Assembly: GCA_016288655.1 (NCBI GenBank)
Contig: JAEEKX010000038.1
Coordinates: forward strand, 1-44,372
Length of the DNA stretch: 44,372 nt
Reading direction: 5' to 3'
Origin: Bacteroidales bacterium
GTDB taxonomy: Bacteria; Bacteroidota; Bacteroidia; Bacteroidales; WCHB1-69
A program made the position numbers and the translations under genes. The stretch's first letter is position 1; each line of letters opens with the position of its first letter. Shown here one piece after another: positions 1 to 10,300 of this stretch. The notes under the pieces are model-generated. The model was given only the letters and a program-made list of their open reading frames with translations. It was not told the DNA's origin and ran no database searches.

Positions 1-563
1 ATGTTCTTCAGAACATTCAGCCAATTCAGCATCTCTTCCGTCAGGTCTGTCTGACTGGCGGCAAAATTACACAATTTTATGAAAAAAATCGCCACCTTCT
101 GCGTCAAAATTTCATTGTTTTGGTCTTTCAAAAAAACAGCGTGGAAAAACTGGTCTTTTTTTCGGTATTCCTGCAGGTCGAAATCGAGGATGTTGACCGA
201 GTAAGTCGGAAGAATTTGGTAGTTTAGCTGCCCTCTTTCCAAGCTGGCGCTGATGGCGCGACTAAGGTAGAAGATGCTCCGTTCGGCATAATCCGGCTGC
301 GGCGCCTTCTGCATCTCAATGATGAACTGCCGGCCCTCCTCATCTTTGCAGAGCAGGTCGAAAACCGCTTTCTTCTCCGTGTCAATTATGCCATAGTACT
401 CTGTGGGTAAATAAGTTACATCCACAATTTTGCCTGTGTATTTCGATACGAAGCAGTTGAGAAAGCTGATGAGGAACCGCTTGTTCTGCTCGGTTCCGAA
501 AATTTTCTTGAAAGAAAAATCCGTTGTCGGGATTTGGAAGATGTTTTTGCGTTGATGGGTCAT
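1..563 (-). CDS. Rpn-family PD-(D/E)XK nuclease (transposase_31-like), 3' end missing at window edge
   Basis: The frame opens at an ATG at 563 and stays open for 187 codons to the left edge, so the C-terminal part lies outside the window. It begins MTHQRKNIFQIPTTDFSFKKI, close to the usual opening of Rpn/PDDEXK transposase-like proteins in Bacteroidota. An acidic catalytic core is visible: AVFDLLCKDEEG, then FIIEMQ, that is D-x(n)-ExQ of the PD-(D/E)XK fold, at about residues 67-85. The following YAERSIFYLSRAIS stretch is also typical. In E. coli, Rpn proteins are DNA nucleases that promote RecA-independent recombination; in Bacteroidota they are abundant, often multicopy, and of unproved role. 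A good promoter lies just upstream. The family assignment is fairly sure; whether the gene is intact cannot be seen. Confidence 0.8.
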   Translation of the reverse strand, partial: MTHQRKNIFQIPTTDFSFKKIFGTEQNKRFLISFLNCFVSKYTGKIVDVTYLPTEYYGIIDTEKKAVFDLLCKDEEGRQFIIEMQKAPQPDYAERSIFYLSRAISASLERGQLNYQILPTYSVNILDFDLQEYRKKDQFFHAVFLKDQNNEILTQKVAIFFIKLCNFAASQTDLTEEMLNWLNVLKN

Positions 564-593
564 AGTAGAAAATTGGGTTAGATTAATTTTCTA

Positions 594-624
594 CAAATAT
601 ACAACATTCGCCACAATTTATCAA
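594..624 (-). promoter_or_regulatory. Bacteroidota-type promoter for the Rpn-family gene
   Basis: Read on the minus strand there is a perfect -7 element TATATTTG (594-601) and a TTG -33 box (622-624) separated by 20 bases, the arrangement seen in Bacteroides sigma-ABfr promoters. The ATG of the nuclease gene lies about 30 bases downstream. Confidence 0.65.
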
Positions 625-882
625 GAACTCAAATTGTTGAAAAACAAGCTGTTAAAAAGTGGCATCTTTTAGCCCAAAAGTGGTGGGATTTCGGTGATGA
701 AATGCAAAAAATACCGCTCGAATTTGGCGGTTGATAATTTTTTGAATTCTTTATCAGTCTCTCACGCACCGCACCGAGCAACCTCCCCCTTTCTCTGCAG
801 CGGCTCTGCCCACTGTGGCGCTGTGGTAATATAGAGCTCCGAAAACGGTCGCTTCTTTTTCATGTTCGGAATATGTTTGGTG
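625..882. other. intergenic stretch with no recognised gene
   Basis: Between the Rpn promoter and the tRNA terminator I find no convincing ORF, RNA or repeat. The left part is AT-rich. Positions about 765-830 are more GC-rich but carry stops in the frames I read. Confidence 0.5.
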
Positions 883-921
883 GAAAAGAAAAAGCACTCG
901 CAAGATTTCTTGCAAGTGCTT
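882..921 (-). terminator. intrinsic terminator of the tRNA-Ala transcript
   Basis: The arms 892-904 and 909-921 form a 13-bp hairpin with a 4-base loop. In the minus-strand RNA the single imperfect position becomes a G-U pair, so the helix is complete only in that orientation. It is followed on the minus strand by TTTTTCTTTT. The tRNA ends 12 bases upstream at 933. Confidence 0.8.
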
Positions 922-932
922 GATTTAGAGAG

Positions 933-1006
933 TGGAGCGTATGAGAATCGAACTCACGACCTCTTGACTGCCAGTCAAACGCTCTAGCCAACTGAGCTAA
1001 CGCCCC
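933..1006 (-). tRNA. tRNA-Ala, anticodon GGC
   Basis: The 74-base cloverleaf folds fully: acceptor GGGGCGT with ACGCTCC, D-stem GCTC with GAGC, anticodon stem TTTGA with TCAAG, and T-arm GTGAG-TTCGATT-CTCAT. The anticodon loop CTGGCAG gives GGC, which reads GCC/GCU. The acceptor stem has the G3-U70 wobble pair that marks alanine tRNAs for AlaRS, which independently confirms identity. The discriminator base is A. The 3' CCA is not encoded and must be added enzymatically. Confidence 0.97.
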
Positions 1007-1026
1007 ATCGTTCTCGTTTGAGACTG

Positions 1027-1034
1027 CAAAAATA
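1027..1034 (-). promoter_or_regulatory. -7 element upstream of tRNA-Ala
   Basis: TATTTTTG on the minus strand fits TAnnTTTG and lies 20 bases before the tRNA 5' end. I see no clear TTG box at the standard 19-20 base distance, so only the -7 half is called. Confidence 0.45.
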
Positions 1035-1088
1035 CAACTTTTTTCGTTCTTGGCACCGTCAAAACTGATTTTTTTTCAAAAAATTGTG

Positions 1089-1322
1089 TCAGAAGACTAA
1101 GGATGAAGGCATCTTATTCAAAATCAAAGTGTTGGGATAGCTGTTCGGCCAGCTCTTCACCTTCTCAAAGTACTCGACGGCGGTCCAGAACCACCTGTTT
1201 TGGCGTTGTGCGTTCGCCGATGACGAAGTAATTCCGCGCAAATCCTCCTCCATCGTGCACAGGAAGGCCCCGCGGATACGGCTGAACGCAATGCGAAGGG
1301 GCGCTTCCCGTACTGCATCCAA
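1089..1322 (-). CDS. possible small hypothetical protein (77 aa)
   Basis: A 77-codon frame fills much of the 378-base gap between tRNA-Ala and rluD. It starts at a TTG and contains protein-like stretches such as FSRIRGAFLCTMEEDL and QNRWFWTAVEYFEKVK. GC content over 1140-1320 resembles the coding regions, while 1020-1090 is AT-rich, so this may be the end of a decayed gene. I do not recognise the family. The start codon is weak, no promoter is evident, and chance or a relic is as likely as a working gene. The rest of this gap holds only the tRNA and rluD -7 elements. Confidence 0.25.
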   Translation of the reverse strand: MDAVREAPLRIAFSRIRGAFLCTMEEDLRGITSSSANAQRQNRWFWTAVEYFEKVKSWPNSYPNTLILNKMPSSLVF

Positions 1323-1360
1323 AGATGTTGAAAAAACATCGCGGCTTTCCGAAAAAGTCG

Positions 1361-1368
1361 TATCTTTG
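1361..1368 (+). promoter_or_regulatory. -7 element for rluD and following genes
   Basis: TATCTTTG matches TAnnTTTG and lies 17 bases before the ATG at 1385. No good TTG box is found at the standard distance. Its position argues against the longer reading frame that would start at 1325, since that start would lie upstream of the promoter. Confidence 0.5.
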
Positions 1369-1384
1369 CAGTTTCATTTCCAAT

Positions 1385-2440
1385 ATGAGCGAGACCGAAG
1401 AAATACAGGAAGGAACCACCGAGGAACGCGAGGAGTTGTACGAGCATTTCCGCTTCGTTGTGGACCACGGCACCGAGTTGATACGCATGGACAGGTACCT
1501 CACGAACCTGCTGCCCAACACGTCGCGCAACCGCGTGCAGCAGGCCGCGCGCGCCGGCTGTATCGTTGTCAACGGCAAGCCCGAGAAGCAGAACTACCGC
1601 GTCCACCCAGACGACGTCATCAGCATCCTGCTGCCGCACCCGCCACGTGCGCTCCCGCTCTTCCCCGAGAACATCCCCATCGACGTCGTCTATGAGGACG
1701 ACGACCTCATCGTGGTCAACAAGGCCGCCGGCATGGTCGTCCACCCCGCCTTCGGCAACTTCGACGGCACCCTCGTCAACGCCCTGCTCTGGCACTTCCG
1801 CGGACAGACCACCGCCGACGGTGAGCCCGTCAAGCCCCTGCTCGTCCACCGCATCGACAAGAACACCTCCGGCATCATGATTGTGGCCAAGTCGGAGATC
1901 GCCCAGATGAAACTGGCCGCCAACTTCTTCGAACACAGCATCGACCGCCGTTACCGCGCCCTCGTCTGGGGCGACTTCCCCGACGACGAAGGCACCATCG
2001 AGGGCAACGTCGGCCGCAATCCCCAAAACCGCCTTGTCATGACCGTATTCCCCGACGGCAGCGCGGGCAAGACTGCCATCACCCACTACAAGGTCGTCGA
2101 GCGCTTCGGGTACGTCACCCTCATCGAGTGCCGCCTCGAGACCGGCCGCACCCACCAGATCCGCGTCCACATGAAGTACGCCGGACACCCACTCTTCAAC
2201 GACGAGAGTTACGGCGGCAACGAAATCCTCAAAGGGACCACCTTCACCAAATACAAACAGTTCGTTAACAACTGCTTCCAGATCCTGCCCCGCCAGGCCC
2301 TCCACGCCAAGTCGCTCGGCTTCATCCATCCCGTCACCGGAAAATACCTGCTCTTCGACTCCGATATGCCCGCCGACTTCGCCGAGGTTCTTGAAAAATG
2401 GCGCAACTATTCTAAACACAAGCAGTTAGAAGAAGAATAA
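1385..2440 (+). CDS. rluD: RluA/RluD-family 23S rRNA pseudouridine synthase
   Basis: The 351-aa protein converts specific uridines of 23S rRNA to pseudouridine in the cytoplasm. An N-terminal S4 RNA-binding domain (about residues 35-85, RMDRYLTNLL...GCIVVNGK) is followed by the RluA catalytic domain. The active-site motif HRIDKNTSG is at 155-163 with the catalytic aspartate at 158, and RTHQIRVH follows in the C-terminal half. I chose the ATG at 1385 (MSETEEIQ) because the frame can be extended to 1325 only through a -7 promoter element. The gene rlmI begins 10 bases after the stop, so the two RNA-modifying genes are probably co-transcribed. RluD rather than RluA or RluC is preferred because of the S4 domain and length, but the target uridines cannot be read from sequence. 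Confidence 0.9.
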   Translation: MSETEEIQEGTTEEREELYEHFRFVVDHGTELIRMDRYLTNLLPNTSRNRVQQAARAGCIVVNGKPEKQNYRVHPDDVISILLPHPPRALPLFPENIPIDVVYEDDDLIVVNKAAGMVVHPAFGNFDGTLVNALLWHFRGQTTADGEPVKPLLVHRIDKNTSGIMIVAKSEIAQMKLAANFFEHSIDRRYRALVWGDFPDDEGTIEGNVGRNPQNRLVMTVFPDGSAGKTAITHYKVVERFGYVTLIECRLETGRTHQIRVHMKYAGHPLFNDESYGGNEILKGTTFTKYKQFVNNCFQILPRQALHAKSLGFIHPVTGKYLLFDSDMPADFAEVLEKWRNYSKHKQLEEE

Positions 2441-2450
2441 CACCTCATCC

Positions 2451-3638
<1,188 letters not shown>

Positions 3639-3649
3639 ATATCGTCTTT

Positions 3650-4129
3650 ATGAAAAGGATTGTTTTTTATGTGATTTGTATGATATTGAGTGTGAGTGCG
3701 ATAGCACAGGAAGCGCCCACGCTTTACGATGAATCCCTCGACGGAGTGCAGCAGATCAAAGCTGCGACGGAGCAGGCGGCGAAGGAAAACAAGTATGTCG
3801 TCTGTCAGGTGGGCGGCAACTGGTGTCCCTGGTGCATCCGTTTCGACAAATTCATCACTGATGATGCTGAAATTCACGAACTTATCGATGCCAACTTCGT
3901 CTATATCCACGTCAACTACTCGAAGGCCAACAAGAACCTGCAGGCGATGGCGATGTTGGGCAACCCCGGCCGTTTCGGCTTCCCTGTGCTGGTGATTTTG
4001 AACGGGAACGGGCAGGTTATCCATATCCAGAACTCCGCCTATTTGGAGGAGGGACAGGGATATAGCCGTGCTAAGGTGCTGGAGTTCTTCCAGCAGTGGA
4101 CACCTGCCGCGGTCACCACGTTGAAGTGA
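3650..4129 (+). CDS. exported thioredoxin-like protein
   Basis: The 159-aa protein has a signal peptide (MKRIVFYVICMILSVSAIAQ) and a thioredoxin fold of the Thioredoxin_7/DUF255-like group. The redox motif is CPWC at residues 59-62, inside GGNWCPWCIRF. A later GFPVLVILN segment supplies the cis-proline expected in the fold. It probably acts in the periplasm on disulfides or as a reductant carrier for exported proteins; no partner reductase is adjacent. The gene sits 11 bases after rlmI and 54 bases before a TonB-receptor-like gene. CPWC rather than CGPC suggests an atypical redox potential, but the substrate is unknown. Confidence 0.85.
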   Translation: MKRIVFYVICMILSVSAIAQEAPTLYDESLDGVQQIKAATEQAAKENKYVVCQVGGNWCPWCIRFDKFITDDAEIHELIDANFVYIHVNYSKANKNLQAMAMLGNPGRFGFPVLVILNGNGQVIHIQNSAYLEEGQGYSRAKVLEFFQQWTPAAVTTLK

Positions 4130-4183
4130 CGGGGGAGAGGAGACGTTTTTTTGAAAACAACCATTACCAAATCATATTGTAAA

Positions 4184-6676
4184 ATGAAGAGAATCACCAC
4201 GTTAATATTGTTGATGCTGACGATGTCCGTCGCATTTTCCCAGAAGGGCAGCATCACAGGAAAGGTCGTCGAGCCGATGCAGAAGACTCCGCTGGAGTTC
4301 GCTGGCGTGGGCCTGCTCAAGGTCGCCGATTCCGCTGTCATCCGCTCCGAGATGACTGACAACGAGGGCCGTTTCACGCTGTCGTCCGTGCCTGCAGGCC
4401 ACTACCTGATCAAAGTCTATTTCTTCGGTTTCAAGGACTGGGTGAGCGAGCCTGTCACCGTGGGCAGCGAGCCTGTTGACTTGGGCGAGATCTCGCTCAC
4501 GTACGATGTCGAGATGCTGCAGTCGGTGGACATTGTCTATAAGAAACCGCTCTTCGAGCAGAAACTCGGCAAGACAGTAATGAATGTGGAGTCGCAGCCG
4601 AGTGCGGCGGGCGACAACGTGTTGGAGTTGTTGCGCAAGATGCCCGGCGTCACGGTCGATAACAGCGATAACATCTCCATCCAAGGCAAGTCGGGCGCCC
4701 TCATCCTCATCGACGACAAGGATCCGCACCTGTCGGGCGACGACCTCACCAACTTCCTCAAGAGCATGCCCGCCACGATGATCGACCGCGTGGAGGTGAT
4801 GAAGAATCCCTCGGCACGTTACGACGCCGCCGGCACCGCGGGCATCATCAACTTGGTGACCAAGCACGACCGCAACACCGGCATCACCGGCAGCGTCTGG
4901 GCCGGCGCCGACTACAAGTCGCATTTCGGCTGCAACGCCGGATTTAATCTCACCGCCCGCGTCGGCAAGTGGGTCCTCAACGGCAGTTATTATTATATGT
5001 ATAATAAATCCAAAAATGGATTCGACGGCAGCACTACCTCCTACCTCCACGGCGACACTCTCCGCCAGACCATGAACGAACTCGCCGACGAACTCTACAG
5101 CAACCTCTCCCGCTTCCAGTCGCACGGGGCCAACTTCTCCGCCGACTGGTACATCGACTCCGTCAACACCCTCAGTTTCTCCTACCGGGGCAACTTCTTC
5201 GATTTCAACTGGCGGTCATCGTCGCACAACCGGCTTTACGTGAACGACCAACTCATGAGCGCCTTCATGAACGAGTCGGAGACCCACGGCAAGCACGGCA
5301 ACCACCAGGTGAACGTCAACTACAAGCACAGTTTCGCCCATCCGGGCACCGCGCTCTTCGCCGACGTCACCTACTCCATCGACCAGAACCGCTCTTCCGT
5401 CGTCCGCAATATGCCTTACTATTCCGATGACTTCATCACCGAAATGCGTCGCGACCAGTACCTGCGTCCCGACATTCCCAACCCCATGCACGTGGTGGTG
5501 GGCAAACTCGACCTCGAGCATCCCATCAACGACGCCGTCTCGATCGAGGTGGGCGCGAAGGCCAGTTACGCCCGCAACGACAACAACTCCATCAACCTCT
5601 TCAATGGCGACACCATGCAGGAGATGAGCAACCACTTCCTGTACGAGGAGTCCATCGCTGCCGCCTATGTCCAGGGGAGTTTCCAACTGGCCACCAACCT
5701 GACGGCCCAGGCGGGCCTGCGCGGCGAATTCTGCCACCTGCGCGGCAACCTCATCACCACCGGCGAGGTCAACCAGCAGAACTACCTCGACGTCTTCCCC
5801 TCCTTTCAACTCGACTACCAACTTCCCAAGATGAACAACCTCTCCTTCGCCCTGCGCTCCCGCATCTCGCGACCCAACTACCGCAGTCTCAACCCCCACA
5901 TCGACATCTCCGACGAGTACAACCTCTCCTCCGGCAACCCCTACCTGCAGCCGGAGTATATGCACACCTTCTCCATCGACTACTCTTGGCGTTACATGCT
6001 TTTCGCTTCGTTGGCCTACGAATACACCCGTGGCACGGAAGAGGATATGATGTACACCGACAAATTGACCAATGTCCGCTTGAGCCGACCCGAGAACATC
6101 GGCAAGATGCACGCCATGCGCGCCTCGATGTTTCTGCAGGTTCCTGTGGGCAAGTGGTGGATGATGATGTGGAATGTCAGTTATCTGCTTGGGAAACAGA
6201 CGTTTGACTATGAAACACAGACGGTTTCGAGTTTGAAGAGCAACGTCTCGCTCTATACGATGCACACCTTCACCTTCTTGAAGCACTACTCGATTGAGGT
6301 GGCGGCGTGGTGGATGCCCAAGCAGAAGGAGACCTTCGGTAACACCCGCGGCGTCTTCTATGCCTGGGGTGGCTTCAAGGCCAACTTCCTGAAGGACGCT
6401 CTCACACTGCGTGTCGGTGTGTCGGACATCTTCAACCAGAGCAACTGGGCGAGCAGTTACGTCTATCCCGACGGCACGGAGACCAGCGAGCGTTGGATCG
6501 GACGTCAGCGTGGGGTAAGCGTCAACCTCTCCTATCGCTTTGGAAATCAGCGCATCCAGGTGCGCCAGCGCCGTTCCAACGACAGCGAGTTCGGCCGCAT
6601 GGGCGGTGGTGACGGCGGCGGACAGCAGGGGGGCGGCGGTCAACAGGGCGGCAGCCAGCCCGGAGGCGGCATGTAA
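4184..6676 (+). CDS. TonB-receptor-like outer-membrane beta-barrel protein with Gly/Gln tail
   Basis: The 830-aa protein carries a signal peptide (MKRITTLILLMLTMSVAFSQ), a carboxypeptidase-regulatory-like Ig domain (about 20-100, SITGKVVEP...), a plug-like domain ending in VEVMKNPSARYDAAGTAGI (about 200-220), and then an aromatic-rich barrel of the OMP_b-brl_3 type. I took the ATG at 4184, directly before the signal sequence, over an upstream TTG at 4151. The last ~25 residues are almost only glycine and glutamine (6597-6673), after the predicted final strand. No SusD partner is nearby, so a polysaccharide-uptake role is not supported; substrate unknown. A 44-base gap separates it from ruvA. 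Confidence 0.85.
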   Translation: MKRITTLILLMLTMSVAFSQKGSITGKVVEPMQKTPLEFAGVGLLKVADSAVIRSEMTDNEGRFTLSSVPAGHYLIKVYFFGFKDWVSEPVTVGSEPVDLGEISLTYDVEMLQSVDIVYKKPLFEQKLGKTVMNVESQPSAAGDNVLELLRKMPGVTVDNSDNISIQGKSGALILIDDKDPHLSGDDLTNFLKSMPATMIDRVEVMKNPSARYDAAGTAGIINLVTKHDRNTGITGSVWAGADYKSHFGCNAGFNLTARVGKWVLNGSYYYMYNKSKNGFDGSTTSYLHGDTLRQTMNELADELYSNLSRFQSHGANFSADWYIDSVNTLSFSYRGNFFDFNWRSSSHNRLYVNDQLMSAFMNESETHGKHGNHQVNVNYKHSFAHPGTALFADVTYSIDQNRSSVVRNMPYYSDDFITEMRRDQYLRPDIPNPMHVVVGKLDLEHPINDAVSIEVGAKASYARNDNNSINLFNGDTMQEMSNHFLYEESIAAAYVQGSFQLATNLTAQAGLRGEFCHLRGNLITTGEVNQQNYLDVFPSFQLDYQLPKMNNLSFALRSRISRPNYRSLNPHIDISDEYNLSSGNPYLQPEYMHTFSIDYSWRYMLFASLAYEYTRGTEEDMMYTDKLTNVRLSRPENIGKMHAMRASMFLQVPVGKWWMMMWNVSYLLGKQTFDYETQTVSSLKSNVSLYTMHTFTFLKHYSIEVAAWWMPKQKETFGNTRGVFYAWGGFKANFLKDALTLRVGVSDIFNQSNWASSYVYPDGTETSERWIGRQRGVSVNLSYRFGNQRIQVRQRRSNDSEFGRMGGGDGGGQQGGGGQQGGSQPGGGM

Positions 6677-6720
6677 ACCAACGTTTTAATCCATTGTAAA
6701 ACCTTTTTTCAAATTTATTT

Positions 6721-7311
6721 ATGATCCATCATATCAAAGGCACGCTCACGGAGGTCAATCCCGCTTATGTGGTCATCGAGACCGCCGGCGGTGTCGGTTA
6801 CCTCGTACGCGTTTCCCTCAACACTTTCTCCCAGATCAAGGACCAGAAGCAGGTCTGTCTGCTGACACATTTCGTGGTGAAGGAGGACGGTCAGATCCTT
6901 TACGGCTTTGCCGACGAGGCAGAGCGGACGCTCTTCCGCCTGCTCATCTCCGTCAATGGCATCGGCCCCAATACCGCCTGCGTCATCCTCTCCTCCCTCA
7001 CCGTGCAGGATCTCGTCGATGCCATCGCCGGTCAGGATGTGCGTACCATCCAGGCCGTTAAGGGCATCGGGGCCAAGACCGCCCAGCGCGTGGTCATCGA
7101 ATTGAAGGACAAGGTGGCGAAGGCCTCCTTCGAAGTGTCAGATAATTTTTCAACAAATCACAATAATAACAGGATAGAAGCGTTATCTGCTTTAACTGCG
7201 TTAGGATTTGCCAAAAATCCCGCCGAAAAGGTCTTGGATAAGATAATCAAGGAGCAGGGGAATGGACTTTCGGTGGAAGCGTTGGTAAAGACTGCGTTGA
7301 AATTGTTGTAA
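6721..7311 (+). CDS. ruvA: Holliday junction DNA helicase subunit RuvA
   Basis: The 196-aa protein matches RuvA (about 200 aa) over its full length: an OB-fold at the N terminus (MIHHIKGTLTEVNPAYVVIE), two helix-hairpin-helix segments (LLISVNGIGPNTA and IQAVKGIGAKTAQRVVIELKD) at about 75-130, and the C-terminal domain III that contacts RuvB (RIEALSALTALGF...). It binds four-way junctions and loads the RuvB motor during recombination repair. No ruvB or ruvC is in the window. The gene lies 25 bases before sprA; as far as I recall this neighbour pair recurs in Bacteroidota. Confidence 0.95.
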   Translation: MIHHIKGTLTEVNPAYVVIETAGGVGYLVRVSLNTFSQIKDQKQVCLLTHFVVKEDGQILYGFADEAERTLFRLLISVNGIGPNTACVILSSLTVQDLVDAIAGQDVRTIQAVKGIGAKTAQRVVIELKDKVAKASFEVSDNFSTNHNNNRIEALSALTALGFAKNPAEKVLDKIIKEQGNGLSVEALVKTALKLL

Positions 7312-7336
7312 ATACCACTAACTCACCTGTTTAGAA

Positions 7337-10300
7337 GTGATCGTCGGAAATAAAAAAACACCTCATATATATCCCATCTTGATGGCGGTGGCGGGATTTC
7401 TCCTGCTATTGGCGGCCACCAAGCCCGCTGAAAAGTCTTATACGCTTTCATCGGAGCCGTCGGCTTTCCCGATGGCTTTCCCATTGGAAACTGCTGTGCC
7501 GGAAGAATCGGAATCTTGGGATTTCCCGGTTTTGGACCAGTTGGAAAATGCGGAAGGAGAACTGCTTTCGCCGGCACTTCCGCCGCCGGACACCGGTTTG
7601 AGGTCGCCCATTCCGTCGTACGACAACAATCCGCTCGACGAGGACCAGTTCTACAGTCCCTTCCATCTTTCTACCCCGCCTTCCTATCATACGGAAATCG
7701 TATTCGATTCTCTTACAAATACTTATAAATTCCAAAACATGATCGGCTCGACGCCTTTCGGCCCGAGTTCCTCCATGTCTATTGACGAGTACATCGACTA
7801 CGACCTCCGCCAGTCGGTCAACAACTACTGGCGCGAGCGCGGGGCGTCCTACACCTCGCACGGCAACCGTCGGGGCGGCGGACTGATCCCGCAACTCCAC
7901 ATCGGCGGCGACATCTTCGAGAGCATCTTCGGCAGCAACACCATCGACATCCGGCCTTCTGGCAATGTGGAGTTGATTTTCGGTGTGTTGCACAACCGCA
8001 ACGACAACCCCTCGCGCCCCATCAAAGAACGTCGTGGCACCCAATTCAACTTCGATGAGAACATCCAGTTGAACGCGCTCGCGAAGATCGGCGACAAGAT
8101 CGAATTCAACCTCAACTACAACACTGAGGCGATGTTCGAATTCGAGAACAAGATGAAACTGAAGTTCGAGGGCAAGGAGGATGACATCCTGCAACTGATC
8201 GAGTTCGGCGACGTCTCCTTGCCGTTGAACAGCACGCTCATCACGGGCAGCCAGAGTCTGTTCGGGGTGAAGACGCAGTTGAAGTTCGGCAAGTTGATGG
8301 TGACGGCGGTCGGTTCGCAACAGAAGTCCGAGATCGAGTCGATTACGGTGACCGGTGGTGCGCAGACCACAGACTTCTATCTCAAGGCGGACGAGTACGA
8401 TGAGAACCGCCACTACTTTGTCAACCAGTATTTCCGCGACCACTACAACCAATTCCTCTCCACGTTGCCGTTGGTGAGTTCGCCGATTGTGATCACCAAG
8501 ATAGAGGTGTGGCGCACGACGATTGGCTCTGCCACGCAGGACAACCGCAACATCGTCGCTTTCACCGACTTGGGTGAGTCGTCACCGCAGTTCGCGGGCT
8601 TCACGCCCAACCCGGGCGTGATGGTGCCGTGTGACTCCGCCAACAACCTGATGACGGTCATCGACACCTCCCTCTACCGCAACCTGGCTTCTGTGAACAA
8701 CAACATGCACGCCCGTGGCCTCACCTCCGGCGTCGATTATGAGAAGGTGGAGAGCGCCCGTCTGCTCGCTCCTTCCGAATACACTTTCAACCCGCAACTC
8801 GGATTCATCTCCCTCAATACCGCCCTCACCTCCGACCAGGTGCTGGCCGTCTCTTACCAATACACCATCATCGGCGACGACCATGTTTATCAGGTGGGTG
8901 AGTTCTCCAACGAGGTGGCCGCCCCCAGTTGTATTCGTACCAAGTTGTTGAAAAGCACCACGTTGGACACCAAGTCTCCCTTGTGGGATCTGATGATGAA
9001 GAACGTCTATAATCTGAATGCTTACCAGATTTCCCCCGACGACTTCATCTTGAACGTGCTTTATACGGGTGATGACGAGGGCGTGGCCAACGGCTTTTTC
9101 AATCTCGGCAGTCAGCAGGGCATCCCGCTCATCCGCCTGCTGGGAGTCGATAAGTTGAACAAGCAGCAGGATCCTGTTCCTGACGGCATCTTCGACTTCA
9201 TCGACAACGCCGCCACGCGGGGAGGTACCATCAATGCCAACAATGGTAAGATCTTCTTCCCGACCGTCGAGCCGTTCGGCAAGGACCTCCGCGCCGTGCT
9301 TACCGAACCCGAAATCGCCGACCGTTACGCTTTCGATACGCTGTACCGCACCACCAAGACCTTGGCCAAGCAATATACAGCGAAGAACAAATACTTCTTG
9401 GAAGGCAGTTACAAGTCCAGTTCCGGCTCCGAGATCTCGCTCAACGCGATGAACGTTCCCGAGGGGTCCGTGAAGGTGACCGCCGGCGGCATCACGCTGA
9501 CGGAGAATGTGGATTACACCGTCAACTACAGCATGGGTACGGTCTCCATCATCAACCAGGGCGTGCTCAACTCCGGAACGCCCATCACGATCTCCTTGGA
9601 GAATCAGGCCACTGCGGGGCAGAAGGAGCAGCGCATGTTCGGCTTGAACCTCGACTATGCCTTCAACGAGAATTTCAACTTGGGCGCCACCATACTCAAC
9701 TTGGGCGAGCGTCCGCTGACGCCGAAGGTCAACTATGGCGACGAGCCGATCAACAACACCATCTGGGGCATGAACCTCAACTACAAGACCAAGGTGCCCT
9801 TTGTGACGAAGGCCGTTGACCTCTTGAGTTTCCACAGCACCACCACGGAGTCCAACTTGCAGATTGAGGGTGAGTTCGCGCACTTCATCCCCGGTCACTC
9901 CCGCGCCATCGGCAAGGAGGGGACCACCTACATCGACGACTTCGAGGCCACCAAATCGACCACCGACCTGCGTTCGATTTACAAGTGGCACATGGCCTCC
10001 ACGCCGCAGGGACAGCCGCAACTCTTCCCCGAGGCCAACGTCTCCGATTCGGATCCGGTGCGCCGCCAGTGGGCATACGGATACAACCGCGCCCGCCTCT
10101 GCTGGTACATCATCGACCCGATCTTCTACCGCAACAACAACGCCACACCGTCCAACATCACGGTGGACGACCAGTCGGCCCCGTATGCCCGCGAGATCTA
10201 CGAGACCGAGTTGTTCCCCAACAAGGAGAATGGCACTTCCACTCCCACGAACCTGTCGGTGCTCAACCTCGCCTTCTATCCTTCGGAAAGAGGTCCTTAC

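Noticed and set aside
1325-1384. N-terminal extension of rluD
   Set aside because: The extra 20 codons include the TATCTTTG -7 element and a Lys/Phe-rich string not seen in RluD proteins; the ATG at 1385 is preferred.
1157-2419. A 420-codon minus-strand frame opposite rluD
   Set aside because: Same Val/Gly/Asp/Glu-rich antisense composition; rluD on the plus strand has full motifs and a promoter element.
4151-4183. Upstream TTG start for the TonB-receptor-like gene
   Set aside because: It would put eleven residues before a standard signal peptide; the ATG at 4184 is directly at the signal sequence.
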